A stretch of 64,000 nt of DNA from Pseudomonas sp. JQ170C. Lineage in GTDB: Bacteria > Pseudomonadota > Gammaproteobacteria > Pseudomonadales > Pseudomonadaceae. The notes under the pieces were generated by a model that was not told the origin of the DNA, did not search any database, and saw only the letters and a program-made list of their open reading frames with translations. Position 1 is the first letter of the stretch; every line of letters starts with the position of its first letter. Below are positions 36,553 through 45,517 of the stretch, one piece after another. The stretch spans positions 3,812,501 to 3,876,500 of the forward strand of contig NZ_CP141608.1 in assembly GCF_035581345.1 (NCBI RefSeq), written 5' to 3'. Position numbers and translations under genes: made by a program.

Positions 36553-36844
36553 GTAACCATCCTTTTGGGAAGGTGTTTCGCCTCGTGTGCGAGGCCTGTC
36601 GAAAAAGCGCGACATTTTGTCATGTGGGCCGCTCAGGGTTCCAGCGCCGATCGCTCCGTACGTCTGTAAGCCTTGAATTCCGGGGTGCGGCCCGTTGTCG
36701 CAGAATGTGACAGGAACCCCGACCACCCCTTCGCCCCCCACCGCCCTGCTCGCCCCTGCGATCAAACGCCTCACAAAGCCTAACGCCACCGCTATATATT
36801 TTTGTATATTGCGAAAGGAACGGCCAAGCCTGTCGAGAGCATTG

Positions 36845-37525
36845 ATGGAAAACATGGTGTACGAGCCCACCCCGGGGATTGCCGCAGGAGTGTCCTTTGC
36901 GAGTAACCGCAAGGGGGAGAAAAAGCCCAATGAGCCGGGACGGCGCAATCGCGCCTTGATACTGCGGGTCGCTGCCAAGGCGTTCGCCCGCAATGGCTTC
37001 GCAGCCACCACCCTGAGCGAGGTGGCGCAGTTGAGCGGCTTGCCCAAGGCCAACGTGAACTACTACTTCCAGTCCAAGGAAAACCTTTACCGGCAGGTGC
37101 TCGACAGTGTCGCCCAGCGCTACCTGGACGCCTTCAGCCAATTGCGCCCGGAAAACCCGCCGCTGGAAGCCCTGGAGCGATTGATCCAGGCCAAGTTCAA
37201 GATCATCCGCACCCGCCCGTGGGCGGCGAAAGTCTTTGTCGCGGAAATGATGCATGGCGCCCGGCACCTGCCCCGCGAACACGCCGTGCGCCTGCAGCAG
37301 GAAGTGAACCAGGGCATCGGTTGCCTGCAGCAGTGGATCGACAACGGCCAACTGGCCGCCGTCGACGCCCGGCACCTGCTGATCAGCCTCTGGTCGACCA
37401 CCCAGGCCTACGCCAATTTCGGCGCCCACCTGGCAAACGATGCGCACAAGGGCAAGGCCACCGACCTGGACAACGCCGTGGCCAGCATCACCCGCCTGGT
37501 GCTGCGCGGGGTGTTGCCGGCCTAG
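36845..37525 (+). CDS. TetR-family transcriptional regulator
   Basis: About 226 residues if started at ATG 36845; ATG 36854 or a later start is also possible, since the first 35 residues look unstructured and ribosome-binding signals are weak. The helix-turn-helix (ILRVAAKAFARNGFAATTLSEVAQLSGLPKANVNYYFQSKENLY) is typical. The C-terminal domain (WAAKVFVAEMMHGARHLPREH) resembles RutR-like regulators with TetR_C_6-type ligand domains. Its stop overlaps that of the convergent cyclase by 4 nt. Its targets are unknown. Confidence 0.88.
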   Translation: MENMVYEPTPGIAAGVSFASNRKGEKKPNEPGRRNRALILRVAAKAFARNGFAATTLSEVAQLSGLPKANVNYYFQSKENLYRQVLDSVAQRYLDAFSQLRPENPPLEALERLIQAKFKIIRTRPWAAKVFVAEMMHGARHLPREHAVRLQQEVNQGIGCLQQWIDNGQLAAVDARHLLISLWSTTQAYANFGAHLANDAHKGKATDLDNAVASITRLVLRGVLPA

Positions 37526-39105
37526 GCGCTCTGCGTCTGGGCATCGTCGGCCACCACGCGGTTGCGTCCAGTGGTTTTTGCGCGATACAAGCGCTGGTCG
37601 GCGCGCTTGAGAATGGCCTCGTGCGCCTGCATGTCGACGCTGCGGCAGGCCACGCCGATAGAGATCGTGAGCATGCCGACCTGGGCTATCTCGGTACCGG
37701 CAAGGGTCTGCCGGATACGTTCGGCAATCTCACTGGCCACTTCCAGGCTGGCCTCCGGCAACACCAGTACAAACTCCTCGCCTCCGGCCCGGCAGGCCAG
37801 GTCCTCGGCCCGGGAGCACCGTTCAATGATGGCGGCCACCTGCTTCAAGGCAATGTCGCCAACGTCGTGGCCAAAGGTGTCATTGACCCGCTTGAAGTGG
37901 TCGATATCCAGGGCCAGCACTGCGTAGTGGCGACCGGACTGATCGAGTGATTGCAACGACGCATCCATGGCACGGCGGTTGGCCAGTCCCGTCAGCGCAT
38001 CACTTTGCGCGGCGTGGCTGAGGCTGCCGATTTTCTGCTGTACGTGCTCAACGCTGCCGAGCAAGGCCAGGCGAATGGCCGCCGCTTCCTTGTACCAGGC
38101 CTTGATCACGCGCAACGCCTCGCTGGCTTGCGGCGCCGACAGTTGGTTTGCGCTTTTGGCCAGTTGCTGCAAGGGCCGGGTGATCAACAGGGTGCCCAGC
38201 AGAATCAACCCCAACCCCACCAGGCCCGCCGGGACGATATTGAGCAGCATGTCGCGCATTAGTTTGCTCAAGGGCGCCAGGGCCAGTTCCCTTGGCTGCT
38301 GCGCGACCACCGCCCAGTTGGCATTGGCGACCTGGGCGTAACCGGCCAGCATCTGGACGCCCTTGGAGTTGGGCACGTCCATTGCCCCGTTCTCGCCGCG
38401 CAAGGCGGCATCGACCGTCGGGCTGGAGGTCAGCACTTCGCCGATGCGGGGAGGATCGGAGTGGTACAGCAAGCGCCGGTTGTCATCGGCGACGAAAGCG
38501 AAGGTGCCGTCGTGGTGAAAGTGGTTGCCGATCAACGTGTGCAACACGCCCTGCTCGCGGATGAAGACCGAAGCGCCGATGATGCCGAGGAACTCCCCCG
38601 TCGCACTGAAGATCGGATTGGAAATGAACACGATCAGGTTGCCCGTTACCGTTACATAGCCATGACTGACCCGCGGGCGGCGCTCATTGAGCGCCTGCTG
38701 AACTTCCTCGGATATGGCCGTGGTGCCGATCAGGTGCGCCTGATCGGGGTACGCCTGCAGGACCTTGCCGCTGGCATCGATGACGCGTACGGCGTTGAAA
38801 TCCGTGTCCTGGGCGTGCAGCCGCACGACTTCGTCCTTGAGCAGCACAGGGTTGTGGAAATCCCGGGCGACCATCTGGCTGCTGTAGCCCAGATGGTGGT
38901 GCGCCGAAGTGAGGAACTGGCCGATGCTCGAGGCCACCTTCGAGGCGTAGGCGCGGTTGGCTTCCAGGCGTGAATGGATCAACGCATCGCGCTGGACGCC
39001 GTAGGCCACCCACAGGCTGTTGCACAGCGTGGCCATGACCGCCAGGAGAACGAAAGTCAGCATCAGGCCGCGCAGGCTGATGGAGGTCGGACGTAAGTAC
39101 TTCAT
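37522..39105 (-). CDS. Membrane-bound diguanylate cyclase (dCache-GGDEF)
   Basis: 527 residues from ATG 39105 (AGGAAG upstream). Two membrane helices flank a large periplasmic dCache-type sensor (residues about 35-280), followed by a GGDEF domain: DALTGLANRRAMD, LALDIDHFKRVNDTFGHDVGD, and the active loop GGEEF, a functional variant. The product-inhibition site RxxD (RAED) lies five residues before it. The protein should make c-di-GMP in response to a small extracellular ligand. No EAL domain is present. Confidence 0.92.
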   Translation of the reverse strand: MKYLRPTSISLRGLMLTFVLLAVMATLCNSLWVAYGVQRDALIHSRLEANRAYASKVASSIGQFLTSAHHHLGYSSQMVARDFHNPVLLKDEVVRLHAQDTDFNAVRVIDASGKVLQAYPDQAHLIGTTAISEEVQQALNERRPRVSHGYVTVTGNLIVFISNPIFSATGEFLGIIGASVFIREQGVLHTLIGNHFHHDGTFAFVADDNRRLLYHSDPPRIGEVLTSSPTVDAALRGENGAMDVPNSKGVQMLAGYAQVANANWAVVAQQPRELALAPLSKLMRDMLLNIVPAGLVGLGLILLGTLLITRPLQQLAKSANQLSAPQASEALRVIKAWYKEAAAIRLALLGSVEHVQQKIGSLSHAAQSDALTGLANRRAMDASLQSLDQSGRHYAVLALDIDHFKRVNDTFGHDVGDIALKQVAAIIERCSRAEDLACRAGGEEFVLVLPEASLEVASEIAERIRQTLAGTEIAQVGMLTISIGVACRSVDMQAHEAILKRADQRLYRAKTTGRNRVVADDAQTQSA

Positions 39106-39148
39106 GCTTCCTGCCGTAAGTAATTTCCGCATCTGTAGCGTAGTTGCC

Positions 39149-39604
39149 CTACACCACATCCACCCACTGCGCGCCTACCAGGCTCGCCAGGTGCCCGGGC
39201 TCGATCCGCACCGCCGCGTTGGGTGCACCGCCCGCAGGGAATACCACAGGAAAACTTTTAAGCGACACATCGCAATACACCGACAGCGGCCGCACCAGCC
39301 CGAACGGGCAAACACCACCGACCGGGTGCCCGGAGGCCTCCTCGACCTGCGCGGCATCGAGCATGCGTGCCTTGACGCCGAAATGCTGCTTGTACTTGCG
39401 GTTGTCCAGGCGCGCATCGCCGCGGGTGACCAGCAGAATGACCTCCTCGCCCACCCGCAGCGACAGGGTCTTGGCGATCTGGCCATGCTCGACACCCAGG
39501 GCCTCGGCGGCCAGGGCGACGGTGGCGGTGCTGGTACCCAGCTCCACTACTTCGATATCGGGGGCGTGATGGGCGAAATAGGCCCGGACTGACTGCAAGC
39601 TCAT
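39149..39604 (-). CDS. YbaK/ProX-type aminoacyl-tRNA deacylase
   Basis: 151 residues from ATG 39604 with AAGGA upstream. The YbaK/EbsC fold is shown by QIAKTLSLRVGEEVILLVTRGDARLDNRKYKQHFG, the segment ASGHPVGGVCPFGL with the GxxPPG-like loop and the lysine near VSLKSFPVVFPAGG. Free-standing members hydrolyse misacylated tRNA such as Cys- or Ala-tRNA(Pro). It lies 43 nt upstream of the cyclase gene on the same strand. Confidence 0.9.
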   Translation of the reverse strand: MSLQSVRAYFAHHAPDIEVVELGTSTATVALAAEALGVEHGQIAKTLSLRVGEEVILLVTRGDARLDNRKYKQHFGVKARMLDAAQVEEASGHPVGGVCPFGLVRPLSVYCDVSLKSFPVVFPAGGAPNAAVRIEPGHLASLVGAQWVDVV

Positions 39605-39695
39605 GGTCGACGTGTCCTTGTTATTGAGGCGTTGCGATTTGACGCAACGTCGCAATGGAACATGACGTCATCACCCTTGGCAAGCCTTGCGCCGG

Positions 39696-40199
39696 TCAGT
39701 GCAGCGCCCGTGTCACCAGGTAGTTCTGCAAGTCGGGCTCGTCATCGAGTTCGATCATCCGGGCGGAGCGTGGCAAGTTGTCGAACACCTTGCGCCAGAA
39801 TGCCTGGGCGGTTTCGTCCTGGTCGTAGAAACGGATCAGCCAGTCGCTCTCCCCGCTCATCAGTACCTGGCTGGCCAATGCGCTGGCGATGCCCTTGCGC
39901 CGGTAACGCTTGAGGATGAACAGGTCGGCCAGCTCCAGCGCGTTGAGTGCCGGCAGTTCGCTGCGCTCGATCAACATGAAACCGGCAATGCAGCCTTCGA
40001 CCAGAATCAGGTTGGCGCTCCAGTCCGGCTCTTGCCAGTAACGCAGCAGGTGCTCGTCGTGAACGTAGAAACGACCGTCCGTCTCGACGTCTTCCTGTTC
40101 CCAGTCCGAAGACTCGTAGGCATAGAATTGGTAGAGGTTGCGGATCAGGTCGGCAAGCTCCGGGCCGGTTTGCACAAGCTCGACAGTGAGCTCGCTCAT
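39696..40199 (-). CDS. GNAT-family N-acetyltransferase
   Basis: 167 residues from ATG 40199 (GAGG upstream). The acetyl-CoA binding motif A is seen as LADLFILKRYRRKGIASALASQVL (R-R-K-G-I-A), preceded by the beta strand GCIAGFMLIERS. The N-terminal part (LADLIRNLYQFYAYESSDW) fits acetyltransferases acting on small molecules or antibiotics-like amines. The substrate cannot be predicted. Confidence 0.88.
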   Translation of the reverse strand: MSELTVELVQTGPELADLIRNLYQFYAYESSDWEQEDVETDGRFYVHDEHLLRYWQEPDWSANLILVEGCIAGFMLIERSELPALNALELADLFILKRYRRKGIASALASQVLMSGESDWLIRFYDQDETAQAFWRKVFDNLPRSARMIELDDEPDLQNYLVTRALH

Positions 40200-40309
40200 G
40201 GCTGGGCCTCGAAAACGGACGGGCTGGAAACATGGATCGAAAGCATAGGGATCTCGGTCTATAAACACGGGTGCCTTTTTTGGCGGGCGCCATTGTTATC
40301 AATGCCGGA

Positions 40310-40334
40310 TCACGGGGCAAGCTCGCTCCTGTAA
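40310..40334 (-). repeat. Degenerate REP element
   Basis: ATCACGGGGCAAGCTCGCTC keeps the REP layout with several changes. It lies in the leader of the next gene. Confidence 0.5.
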
Positions 40335-40345
40335 GGAATTCCTCC

Positions 40346-41044
40346 ATGAAGGCGATAGACCCACCCGCCATGCCCCGCCGCACCGCCCTGGCCTACGCCG
40401 TTGGCCTGCCCCTTGCACTGCTGGCCCTGATCTTCCTGCCCGCCGGCAGCCTGACCTGGGCGCCCGGCTGGTTGTTTCTCGGCGTGCTGGTGATCGGCTT
40501 TGCTCTCTCGGCCCTGGTGCTGGCCCGGGTCAATCCTGTGATCTTCCGCGCCCGCAGCCGCTTTCAACCCGGCACCAAGGGCTGGGACAAGGCGCTGCTG
40601 GCGGTGATGCTGCCCGCGATGACCGCCGTGCTCCCGGTGGCGGCGCTCGATGCCGGGCGCTATCACGACGCCTCGGTACCCGCCTGGATGGTGGTGCTGG
40701 GCTACTTCGGCATGCTGGCGGGGATCGCGGTGGCTGCCTGGGCACAGGCAGTCAATCCGTTCTTCGAGCCCGGCGTGCGCATCCAGTCCGAGCGCCTGCA
40801 ACGGGTGATCGACAGCGGTCCCTACCGGGTTGTTCGCCATCCCGGCTACATCGCCGCACTCTGGCTGTTCTTCGGCATGGCGCTGGCGTTGGGTTCGTTC
40901 TGGGCGCTGCTGCCGGCCGCCCTGGCCGCCGCGCTGCTGATCGTGCGGACCGCCTGGGAAGACCGCTTGCTGCAGGCCGAACTTGCCGGCTACGCCGCCT
41001 ATGCCCAGCGGGTACGCTGGAAACTGATTCCCGGCCTCTGGTAG
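40346..41044 (+). CDS. Isoprenylcysteine carboxyl methyltransferase-like membrane protein
   Basis: 232 residues from ATG 40346 with AAGGAAT upstream. Five to six membrane helices are present. The SAM-binding C-terminal signature of the ICMT/PEMT family is visible as VIDSGPYRVVRHPGYIAALWLFFG, followed by EDRLLQAELAGYAAYAQRVRWKLIPGLW. Bacterial members methylate unknown small substrates. The gene stands alone. A hairpin lies between its end and the convergent receptor gene. Confidence 0.87.
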   Translation: MKAIDPPAMPRRTALAYAVGLPLALLALIFLPAGSLTWAPGWLFLGVLVIGFALSALVLARVNPVIFRARSRFQPGTKGWDKALLAVMLPAMTAVLPVAALDAGRYHDASVPAWMVVLGYFGMLAGIAVAAWAQAVNPFFEPGVRIQSERLQRVIDSGPYRVVRHPGYIAALWLFFGMALALGSFWALLPAALAAALLIVRTAWEDRLLQAELAGYAAYAQRVRWKLIPGLW

Positions 41045-41050
41045 AGGTGA

Positions 41051-41073
41051 CGCTCAACCCCTTCCGTTGAGCG
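41051..41073. terminator. Intergenic hairpin between convergent genes
   Basis: CGCTCAAC, a 7-base loop, then GTTGAGCG, located between the ends of two convergent genes. No T-tract follows, so it may be only a weak or 3'-stabilising structure. Confidence 0.45.
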
Positions 41074-41082
41074 CCGACACAG

Positions 41083-43596
41083 TCAGTAAGTGCCGCGCAG
41101 GGTCAGCATGAAGTTGCGCGGGTCGCCGTAGTAGTTGCCATAGGTCGAGGTGCCGACAGTCTGGTAGTACTTCTTGTCGAACAGGTTGTTGCCGTTCAGC
41201 GCCAGGTCCCAGTGCTCGTCCAGCTTGTAGTCCACCAGCGCGTTCCAGGTGGCATAGCCACCCTGGCTGAAGTCGAACGGCACGTTGCTCTGGGCGACAC
41301 TGCCGTCGGGATTGAAGCGCGTCGTGGTGCCCGATACATAAGTGGCGCTCTGTACCTGCACACCGCCACCCACCTTGAAATCCTGCAACACGCCCGGCAG
41401 GCGGTAGGTGGTGTAGAGCTTGAACAGGTGCTTGGGCATCACCGTGCTCAGTGGCGCGTCGGCACTGCGGTTACGGTTGAGGTTGAAGGTGTAGCCACCG
41501 ATCAGGGTCCAGTCCGGCAGCAGCTCGCCCGAGGCCTCGATGTCCACGCCCTTGCTCACCACCTTGCCGTTGCTCAGGTAGCAGCAGCTACCCGCGAACA
41601 GGCTGCTGGTGCCGGCGTAGGCCGGGTCGATCACCGCCTCGTTTTCGCGGGTGGTGTAGTACAGGGCGATGTTGGTGTTCAAGGCGCCGTCGAACAGCTC
41701 GCCCTTGAGGCCGGTCTCGTAGGTCTTGCCCTGCATCGGTTCGATCGGGCTGCCCGGCTGTGGGCCGGAGAGTTTGTTGGCCTGGGGTTTGTAGATTTCC
41801 GAGTAGCTGGCGTAGGCCGACCACTGATCGTTCAGGTCGTAGACGACACCGCCGAAGGGCGTGAGCTTGGTGCCGATGCGCTGGTCGACATCCGATACCG
41901 GGGTCCACACATCGCCACTGCGGGTCTGGTAGGTCTGGTTGAAGTGATAGCGCTGGGCCCGGGCGCCGAGGATCAGGTGCAACGGTTCGGCCAGCTGCAG
42001 GCGCAGGCTGGAGTACAGGCCGTACTGACGCTGGGCGTTGGGGTTGTAGTCGCGGCTGTAGTCGGTGTGGTTGGCCGGCTCCTCCCAGGGCGTTGCCGAC
42101 GGGTCGAAGACGTTCACGGGGCCGCCAAAGCCCGGGTGCGGCGCGGTGCCCAGCCAGCGGCTGTCGATACGCTGGTAGTCGGCGCCGACCACCAATTGAT
42201 GATCGAGGCCAAAGGCCTGGAAGTCGCCGGCCAGGTTGACGTCGTACAGGTGTTGCTCGTTTTCCTGGCGGCTCTGGGTGCCGTACCAGGTCACACCGGT
42301 GCCGGTGGTGGGGTTGACTGCATTGAGGGTGCTGGCGGTCTTGAACCAGGACACATCCCAGATGTTGGTGTACGACAGGTTCAGTTTCCAGTCGTCGTTG
42401 AAGCGGTGATCGTACTTGGCGAAGTACTCACGCGCGGTGGTGTCGGCAAACGCCCAGTTCTGGGTCAGGCCGGTATGCCGCGGCAGGCCCAGGTCGGCAC
42501 CATCGCTGTAGCGCGGCACGGCGCTAGCGGTGCCGTTCTCATGGGATTTGTTGTAGCGCACGCCGAAGGTGACCATGTCGGCGTCGGTCAGATCGGCCTC
42601 CATCACCCCGTATACCAGCGGCTTTTGCGTGCTGCGATTGTCGACGAAGTACTGGCGGTCGGTGTTGGCCACCACCAGGCGTCCACGCAGGCGACCGTCC
42701 CAGCCCATGGGGCCGGTGAGGTCCAGTTCCTGGCGGTAGTTGTCCCAGCTGCCGGCACTCAGGGTCAGCTTGAGCTGGTTGTAGGCCATTGGCCGTTTGC
42801 GCACCAGGTTGATGATGCCGCCCGGGTCGCCAGATCCACCGAACAGCGCACCTGAACCCCGCAGCACTTCGACGTGGTCGAACTCGGCCATGTCAAAGAT
42901 GTTCGAGGAGTAGAACGAGCCCATGGCGGTACCCAGCGACTGGGGGGCGGCGCCGTCGATCTGCAGGTTCTGGATGGAGAAGCCGCGGGAGATGAAGTCC
43001 TGGATACGGAAGGTCGTGCTCTGGGTGATCACCCCCGGCGTGACCTTCATCGCTTCGTTGATGTCGGTGATCTGCTGGTCTTCGATCAGCTGGCGGGTCA
43101 CCACCGAGACCGACTGCGGCGTTTCCCGCAGGCTGGTGGGCGACTTGGAACCGACGCTGATCAGGCCGGGGGCATAGCTGCCGGTGTTCTCGGTACTTTC
43201 GCCCATGCCCTGGCCGGCCACGGTGGTCACGCCCAGTTCAAGGGTTTGCCCCGACTGCAAGTCGACCACCGGCAACAACAGATAACCGTTGTCACTCTGG
43301 CTGATGCGATAGCCGCTGCCATCGAGCAGGGTGGCAAAGCCGTCGTCCACGGTGTAGGTGCCGACCAGGCCATTGCTGGTACGCCCCGCCAGTTCATCGG
43401 CCTGGAACACCAAGGCGACACCGGCCTGCTGGGCAAAGCGGTTCAGCGCAGTGCTGAGCGGCCCGGCCGGAATATCGTAGCGCTGCTGGGACTGGGCCAC
43501 AGCCAGCTGCGGCATGGCCACGATCACCCCGGCGCAGGCCAGGTGAATACATAGCGCAATGGGGCTCAGGGTCGGTGAGGCAGCAAATCGACGCAT
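41083..43596 (-). CDS. TonB-dependent siderophore receptor with STN signalling domain
   Basis: 837 residues. After the signal peptide there is an STN domain (residues about 38-110: RYDIPAGPLSTALNRFAQQAGVALVF, GTYTVDDGFATLLDGSGY), then a plug (LRETPQSVSVVTRQLIEDQQ, VEVLRGSGALFGGSGDPGGIINLV) and a barrel ending NFMLTLRGTY. Receptors of this type (FpvA, FoxA, FiuA) bind a ferric siderophore and signal through a FecR/FecI pair, which is encoded just upstream on the same strand. AGGAG precedes ATG 43596, and a Fur-like box lies at 43667. The gene is separated from fecR by about 0.94 kb of repeats. Confidence 0.93.
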   Translation of the reverse strand: MRRFAASPTLSPIALCIHLACAGVIVAMPQLAVAQSQQRYDIPAGPLSTALNRFAQQAGVALVFQADELAGRTSNGLVGTYTVDDGFATLLDGSGYRISQSDNGYLLLPVVDLQSGQTLELGVTTVAGQGMGESTENTGSYAPGLISVGSKSPTSLRETPQSVSVVTRQLIEDQQITDINEAMKVTPGVITQSTTFRIQDFISRGFSIQNLQIDGAAPQSLGTAMGSFYSSNIFDMAEFDHVEVLRGSGALFGGSGDPGGIINLVRKRPMAYNQLKLTLSAGSWDNYRQELDLTGPMGWDGRLRGRLVVANTDRQYFVDNRSTQKPLVYGVMEADLTDADMVTFGVRYNKSHENGTASAVPRYSDGADLGLPRHTGLTQNWAFADTTAREYFAKYDHRFNDDWKLNLSYTNIWDVSWFKTASTLNAVNPTTGTGVTWYGTQSRQENEQHLYDVNLAGDFQAFGLDHQLVVGADYQRIDSRWLGTAPHPGFGGPVNVFDPSATPWEEPANHTDYSRDYNPNAQRQYGLYSSLRLQLAEPLHLILGARAQRYHFNQTYQTRSGDVWTPVSDVDQRIGTKLTPFGGVVYDLNDQWSAYASYSEIYKPQANKLSGPQPGSPIEPMQGKTYETGLKGELFDGALNTNIALYYTTRENEAVIDPAYAGTSSLFAGSCCYLSNGKVVSKGVDIEASGELLPDWTLIGGYTFNLNRNRSADAPLSTVMPKHLFKLYTTYRLPGVLQDFKVGGGVQVQSATYVSGTTTRFNPDGSVAQSNVPFDFSQGGYATWNALVDYKLDEHWDLALNGNNLFDKKYYQTVGTSTYGNYYGDPRNFMLTLRGTY

Positions 43597-43666
43597 GGTA
43601 CAACGGCTCCTGTTTTAATCATGTTGGCCCTTTGCTTGACGGGCCACGCTGACAATGCGGAACCGA

Positions 43667-43681
43667 TGGGAATGATTATTT
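43667..43681 (-). promoter_or_regulatory. Candidate Fur box upstream of the STN-type receptor
   Basis: TGGGAATGATTATTT matches the 7-1-7 Fur pattern TGATAAT-N-ATTATCA at 10-11 of 14 informative positions, including the AAT-N-ATT core. It lies about 70 bases before the receptor start, so the receptor may have its own iron-repressed promoter. Confidence 0.55.
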
Positions 43682-43709
43682 TTGGTTCATCACGGATTGT
43701 CGGGAACGT

Positions 43710-43738
43710 TTGGCTTGGCTTGGCTTGGCTTGGCTGGC
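43710..43738. repeat. Short tandem repeat (TTGGC)5
   Basis: Five perfect TTGGC units plus a partial sixth, next to large-repeat copy 3. Likely length-variable by slippage. Confidence 0.85.
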
Positions 43739-43760
43739 TTGGGCGGTGGCGGTGGCGAGC

Positions 43761-44071
43761 TTATCCATTTTGTGTGGTGGGGCCACTGGCCCCTTCCGCC
43801 CTTACGGCGGCTTACTTTTTTTCAGTCGAAAAAAAAAGTAAGCAAAAAATTCTCGCCCCACCAGGGGCCCTACGCTTCGCTTCGGGTCCCCTCGCTACGG
43901 TGTCGCTACGGGGCATTGCGAGCTACGACTTGCTTCGCCAAGTCTACGCTTCGCAACTTCGGCCACGGCCGAAGGCGCTTCGCGCTAGCCCCTACACGAC
44001 ACCTCCGCTCGGCCCTTCTGGTTAACGGGGCGGGTGGATCAAGATCAAGAGCACAATTCGCTGCGCTCTTG
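43761..44071 (-). repeat. Large structured intergenic repeat, copy 3 (inverted)
   Basis: Read on the minus strand it begins with the GAGCGCAGCGAATTGTGCTC motif and runs to a GGATAA end like copies 1 and 2. It keeps the CTTACTTTTT-type terminal stem, the GACTTG/CAAGTC stem (43927-43932 with 43939-43944), and the CTTCGGCC-gt-GGCCGAAG hairpin. With copy 2 it forms a widely spaced inverted pair. Open frames inside are spurious. Confidence 0.85.
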
Positions 44072-44101
44072 CTTTTGGACCCCGGTGAATCAGTAGGCAC
44101 C

Positions 44102-44157
44102 GCTCTTTTGCTCTTTTGCTCTTTTGCTCTTTTGCTCTTTTGCTCTTCTGCTCTTCT
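44102..44157. repeat. Short tandem repeat (GCTCTTTT)5 plus (GCTCTTCT)2
   Basis: Five perfect GCTCTTTT octamers followed by two GCTCTTCT variants, lying exactly between inverted copies 3 and 2 of the large repeat. Probably grew from the CGCTCTTGCTTTTG end of the large element by slippage. Confidence 0.9.
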
Positions 44158-44170
44158 GCTTTTGCTTCTG

Positions 44171-44455
44171 CTTTTGATCTACCTGCCCCGTTAACCAGAA
44201 GGGCCGAACGGAGGTGTCGTGGAGGGGTGAGTGCGGAGCACCTTCGGCGCTAGCCGAAGTCGCGAGACGTAGACTTGGCGAAGCAAGTCGTAGGCCGCGA
44301 TACCCCGTAGCGACACCGGAGTGAGGGGACCCGTAGCGAAGCGTAGGGCCCCTGGTGGGGCGAGAATTTTTTGCTTACTTTTTTTTCGACTGAAAAAAAG
44401 TAAGGCGCCGTAAGGGCGCAAAGGTGACTCAGCGCCGCCTTGGCAAATGGATAAG
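44171..44455 (+). repeat. Large structured intergenic repeat, copy 2
   Basis: About 285 bases from CTTTTGATCTACCTGCCCCG to AAATGGATAAG, closely similar to copy 1. The stems are GGTGTCG with CGACACC, CTTCGGC-gcta-GCCGAAG, GACTTG (44272-44277) with CAAGTC (44284-44289), and CTTACTTTTTTT with AAAAAAAGTAAG. It ends about 80 bases before the fecR stop codon. Confidence 0.85.
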
Positions 44456-44533
44456 CCCGCAGCACTAAAAGCCACAAATTCACAAATCCACAAATCCACA
44501 AAGAACATCAAACCCGTAAATCCGTGAAGAACC

Positions 44534-45517
44534 TTATTTTTCGCCAGGCTGTCGTTCGATGCGCGTCCACAGCGGCGTAAACGACTGCAGGCGGATCGGC
44601 AAGGCCTGGGCCAGCAGTTGCAAGGCACGCTCGGTATCGTCCAGCGGCAGTACGGCAGACACCTTCAGATCGGCCAGGGCCGAGGCATCGAATTGCAGGT
44701 GCCCGCGACGCTGACGCCCCAGGGCCTCCAGCACCTTGGGCAGCGGCCATTGTTCGACCACCAGCTGATGACCCTGCCAGGCCTGCTCGAAGCTGGCGGG
44801 GTCGATGTCCGGCAGCCGGCCCACGGCATCGGGACGCACCCACACGCGCCCGCCGCGCTGCACGTCCAGGGCCTGGCGGTGGTCCGCGCTTTGCGCCGCT
44901 ACGCGGGAGTGCAACATGCTCAACTCGCTCTGCCCGTCCCCACGGCTGACCACAAAACGCGTGCCCAGGGCCTTGAAACTGCCGTCGTCGGTGACCACCA
45001 CGAACGGCCGCTCAGGGTCTGGCGCAACGTCCACCAGCACCTGCCCGCGCTGCAACTCGACACGACGCTGGCCACTGTCGAAGTTCAGGTCGACCGCGCT
45101 GTTGCCATACAGGGTGATACGCGAACCGTCCTCGAGCGTACGGGTGTGCCACTCGCCGGGCGCGGTGTGCAGGTCGACGAACAGGTCATCGATGCGGTAG
45201 CCGCCCAGGTGCATCACCAGCCCCAGGTTGGCCAGCAACACGCCGATGCCCAGCAGGTGACGGGCACGCGGTACCTTGCTGCGGCGCTTGCCGGTGACCT
45301 CCAGCGCGGCACGCACGGGCCGGCGCTGCGAGCGCAGGCTGTGCAGTTGCGCAACCACGCTGCTGATGCGATCGAAGGTGGCCAGGTGACGGCTGTCGAG
45401 CTGACGCCAGCGCTCGAACGCCTGGCGCTCCTGCTCGCTCAGCTCACCTTCGCCCAGGCGCAGGACCCACTCGGCCGCCTGGGCCTCGATACTGTCGTCA
45501 GCGTGCATCGGCTTCAC
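44534..45517 (-). CDS. FecR-family anti-sigma/sigma regulator
   Basis: 327 residues. The N-terminal cytoplasmic DUF4880 region (IEAQAAEWVLRLGEGELSEQERQAFERW) binds the sigma factor. A single membrane helix (LLGIGVLLANLGLVMHLGGY, about residues 88-107) follows, then the periplasmic FecR domain (GEWHTRTLEDGSRITLYGNSAVDL, RRVELQRGQVLVDV, SFKALGTRFVV). The C-terminal part should contact the receptor STN domain. Its start overlaps the sigma gene (ATGA). Its receptor gene lies downstream beyond the repeat block. Confidence 0.93.
   Translation of the reverse strand: MKPMHADDSIEAQAAEWVLRLGEGELSEQERQAFERWRQLDSRHLATFDRISSVVAQLHSLRSQRRPVRAALEVTGKRRSKVPRARHLLGIGVLLANLGLVMHLGGYRIDDLFVDLHTAPGEWHTRTLEDGSRITLYGNSAVDLNFDSGQRRVELQRGQVLVDVAPDPERPFVVVTDDGSFKALGTRFVVSRGDGQSELSMLHSRVAAQSADHRQALDVQRGGRVWVRPDAVGRLPDIDPASFEQAWQGHQLVVEQWPLPKVLEALGRQRRGHLQFDASALADLKVSAVLPLDDTERALQLLAQALPIRLQSFTPLWTRIERQPGEK

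Noticed and set aside
41212..42855. 547-residue plus-strand ORF opposite the STN-type receptor gene
   Set aside because: Antisense shadow of the receptor gene, no recognisable domain.
43761..44455. Insertion sequence with terminal inverted repeats
   Set aside because: The two inverted large-repeat copies could look like ends of an element, but the 100 bases between them encode nothing and no transposase is present. A third copy stands alone at 24.4 kb.
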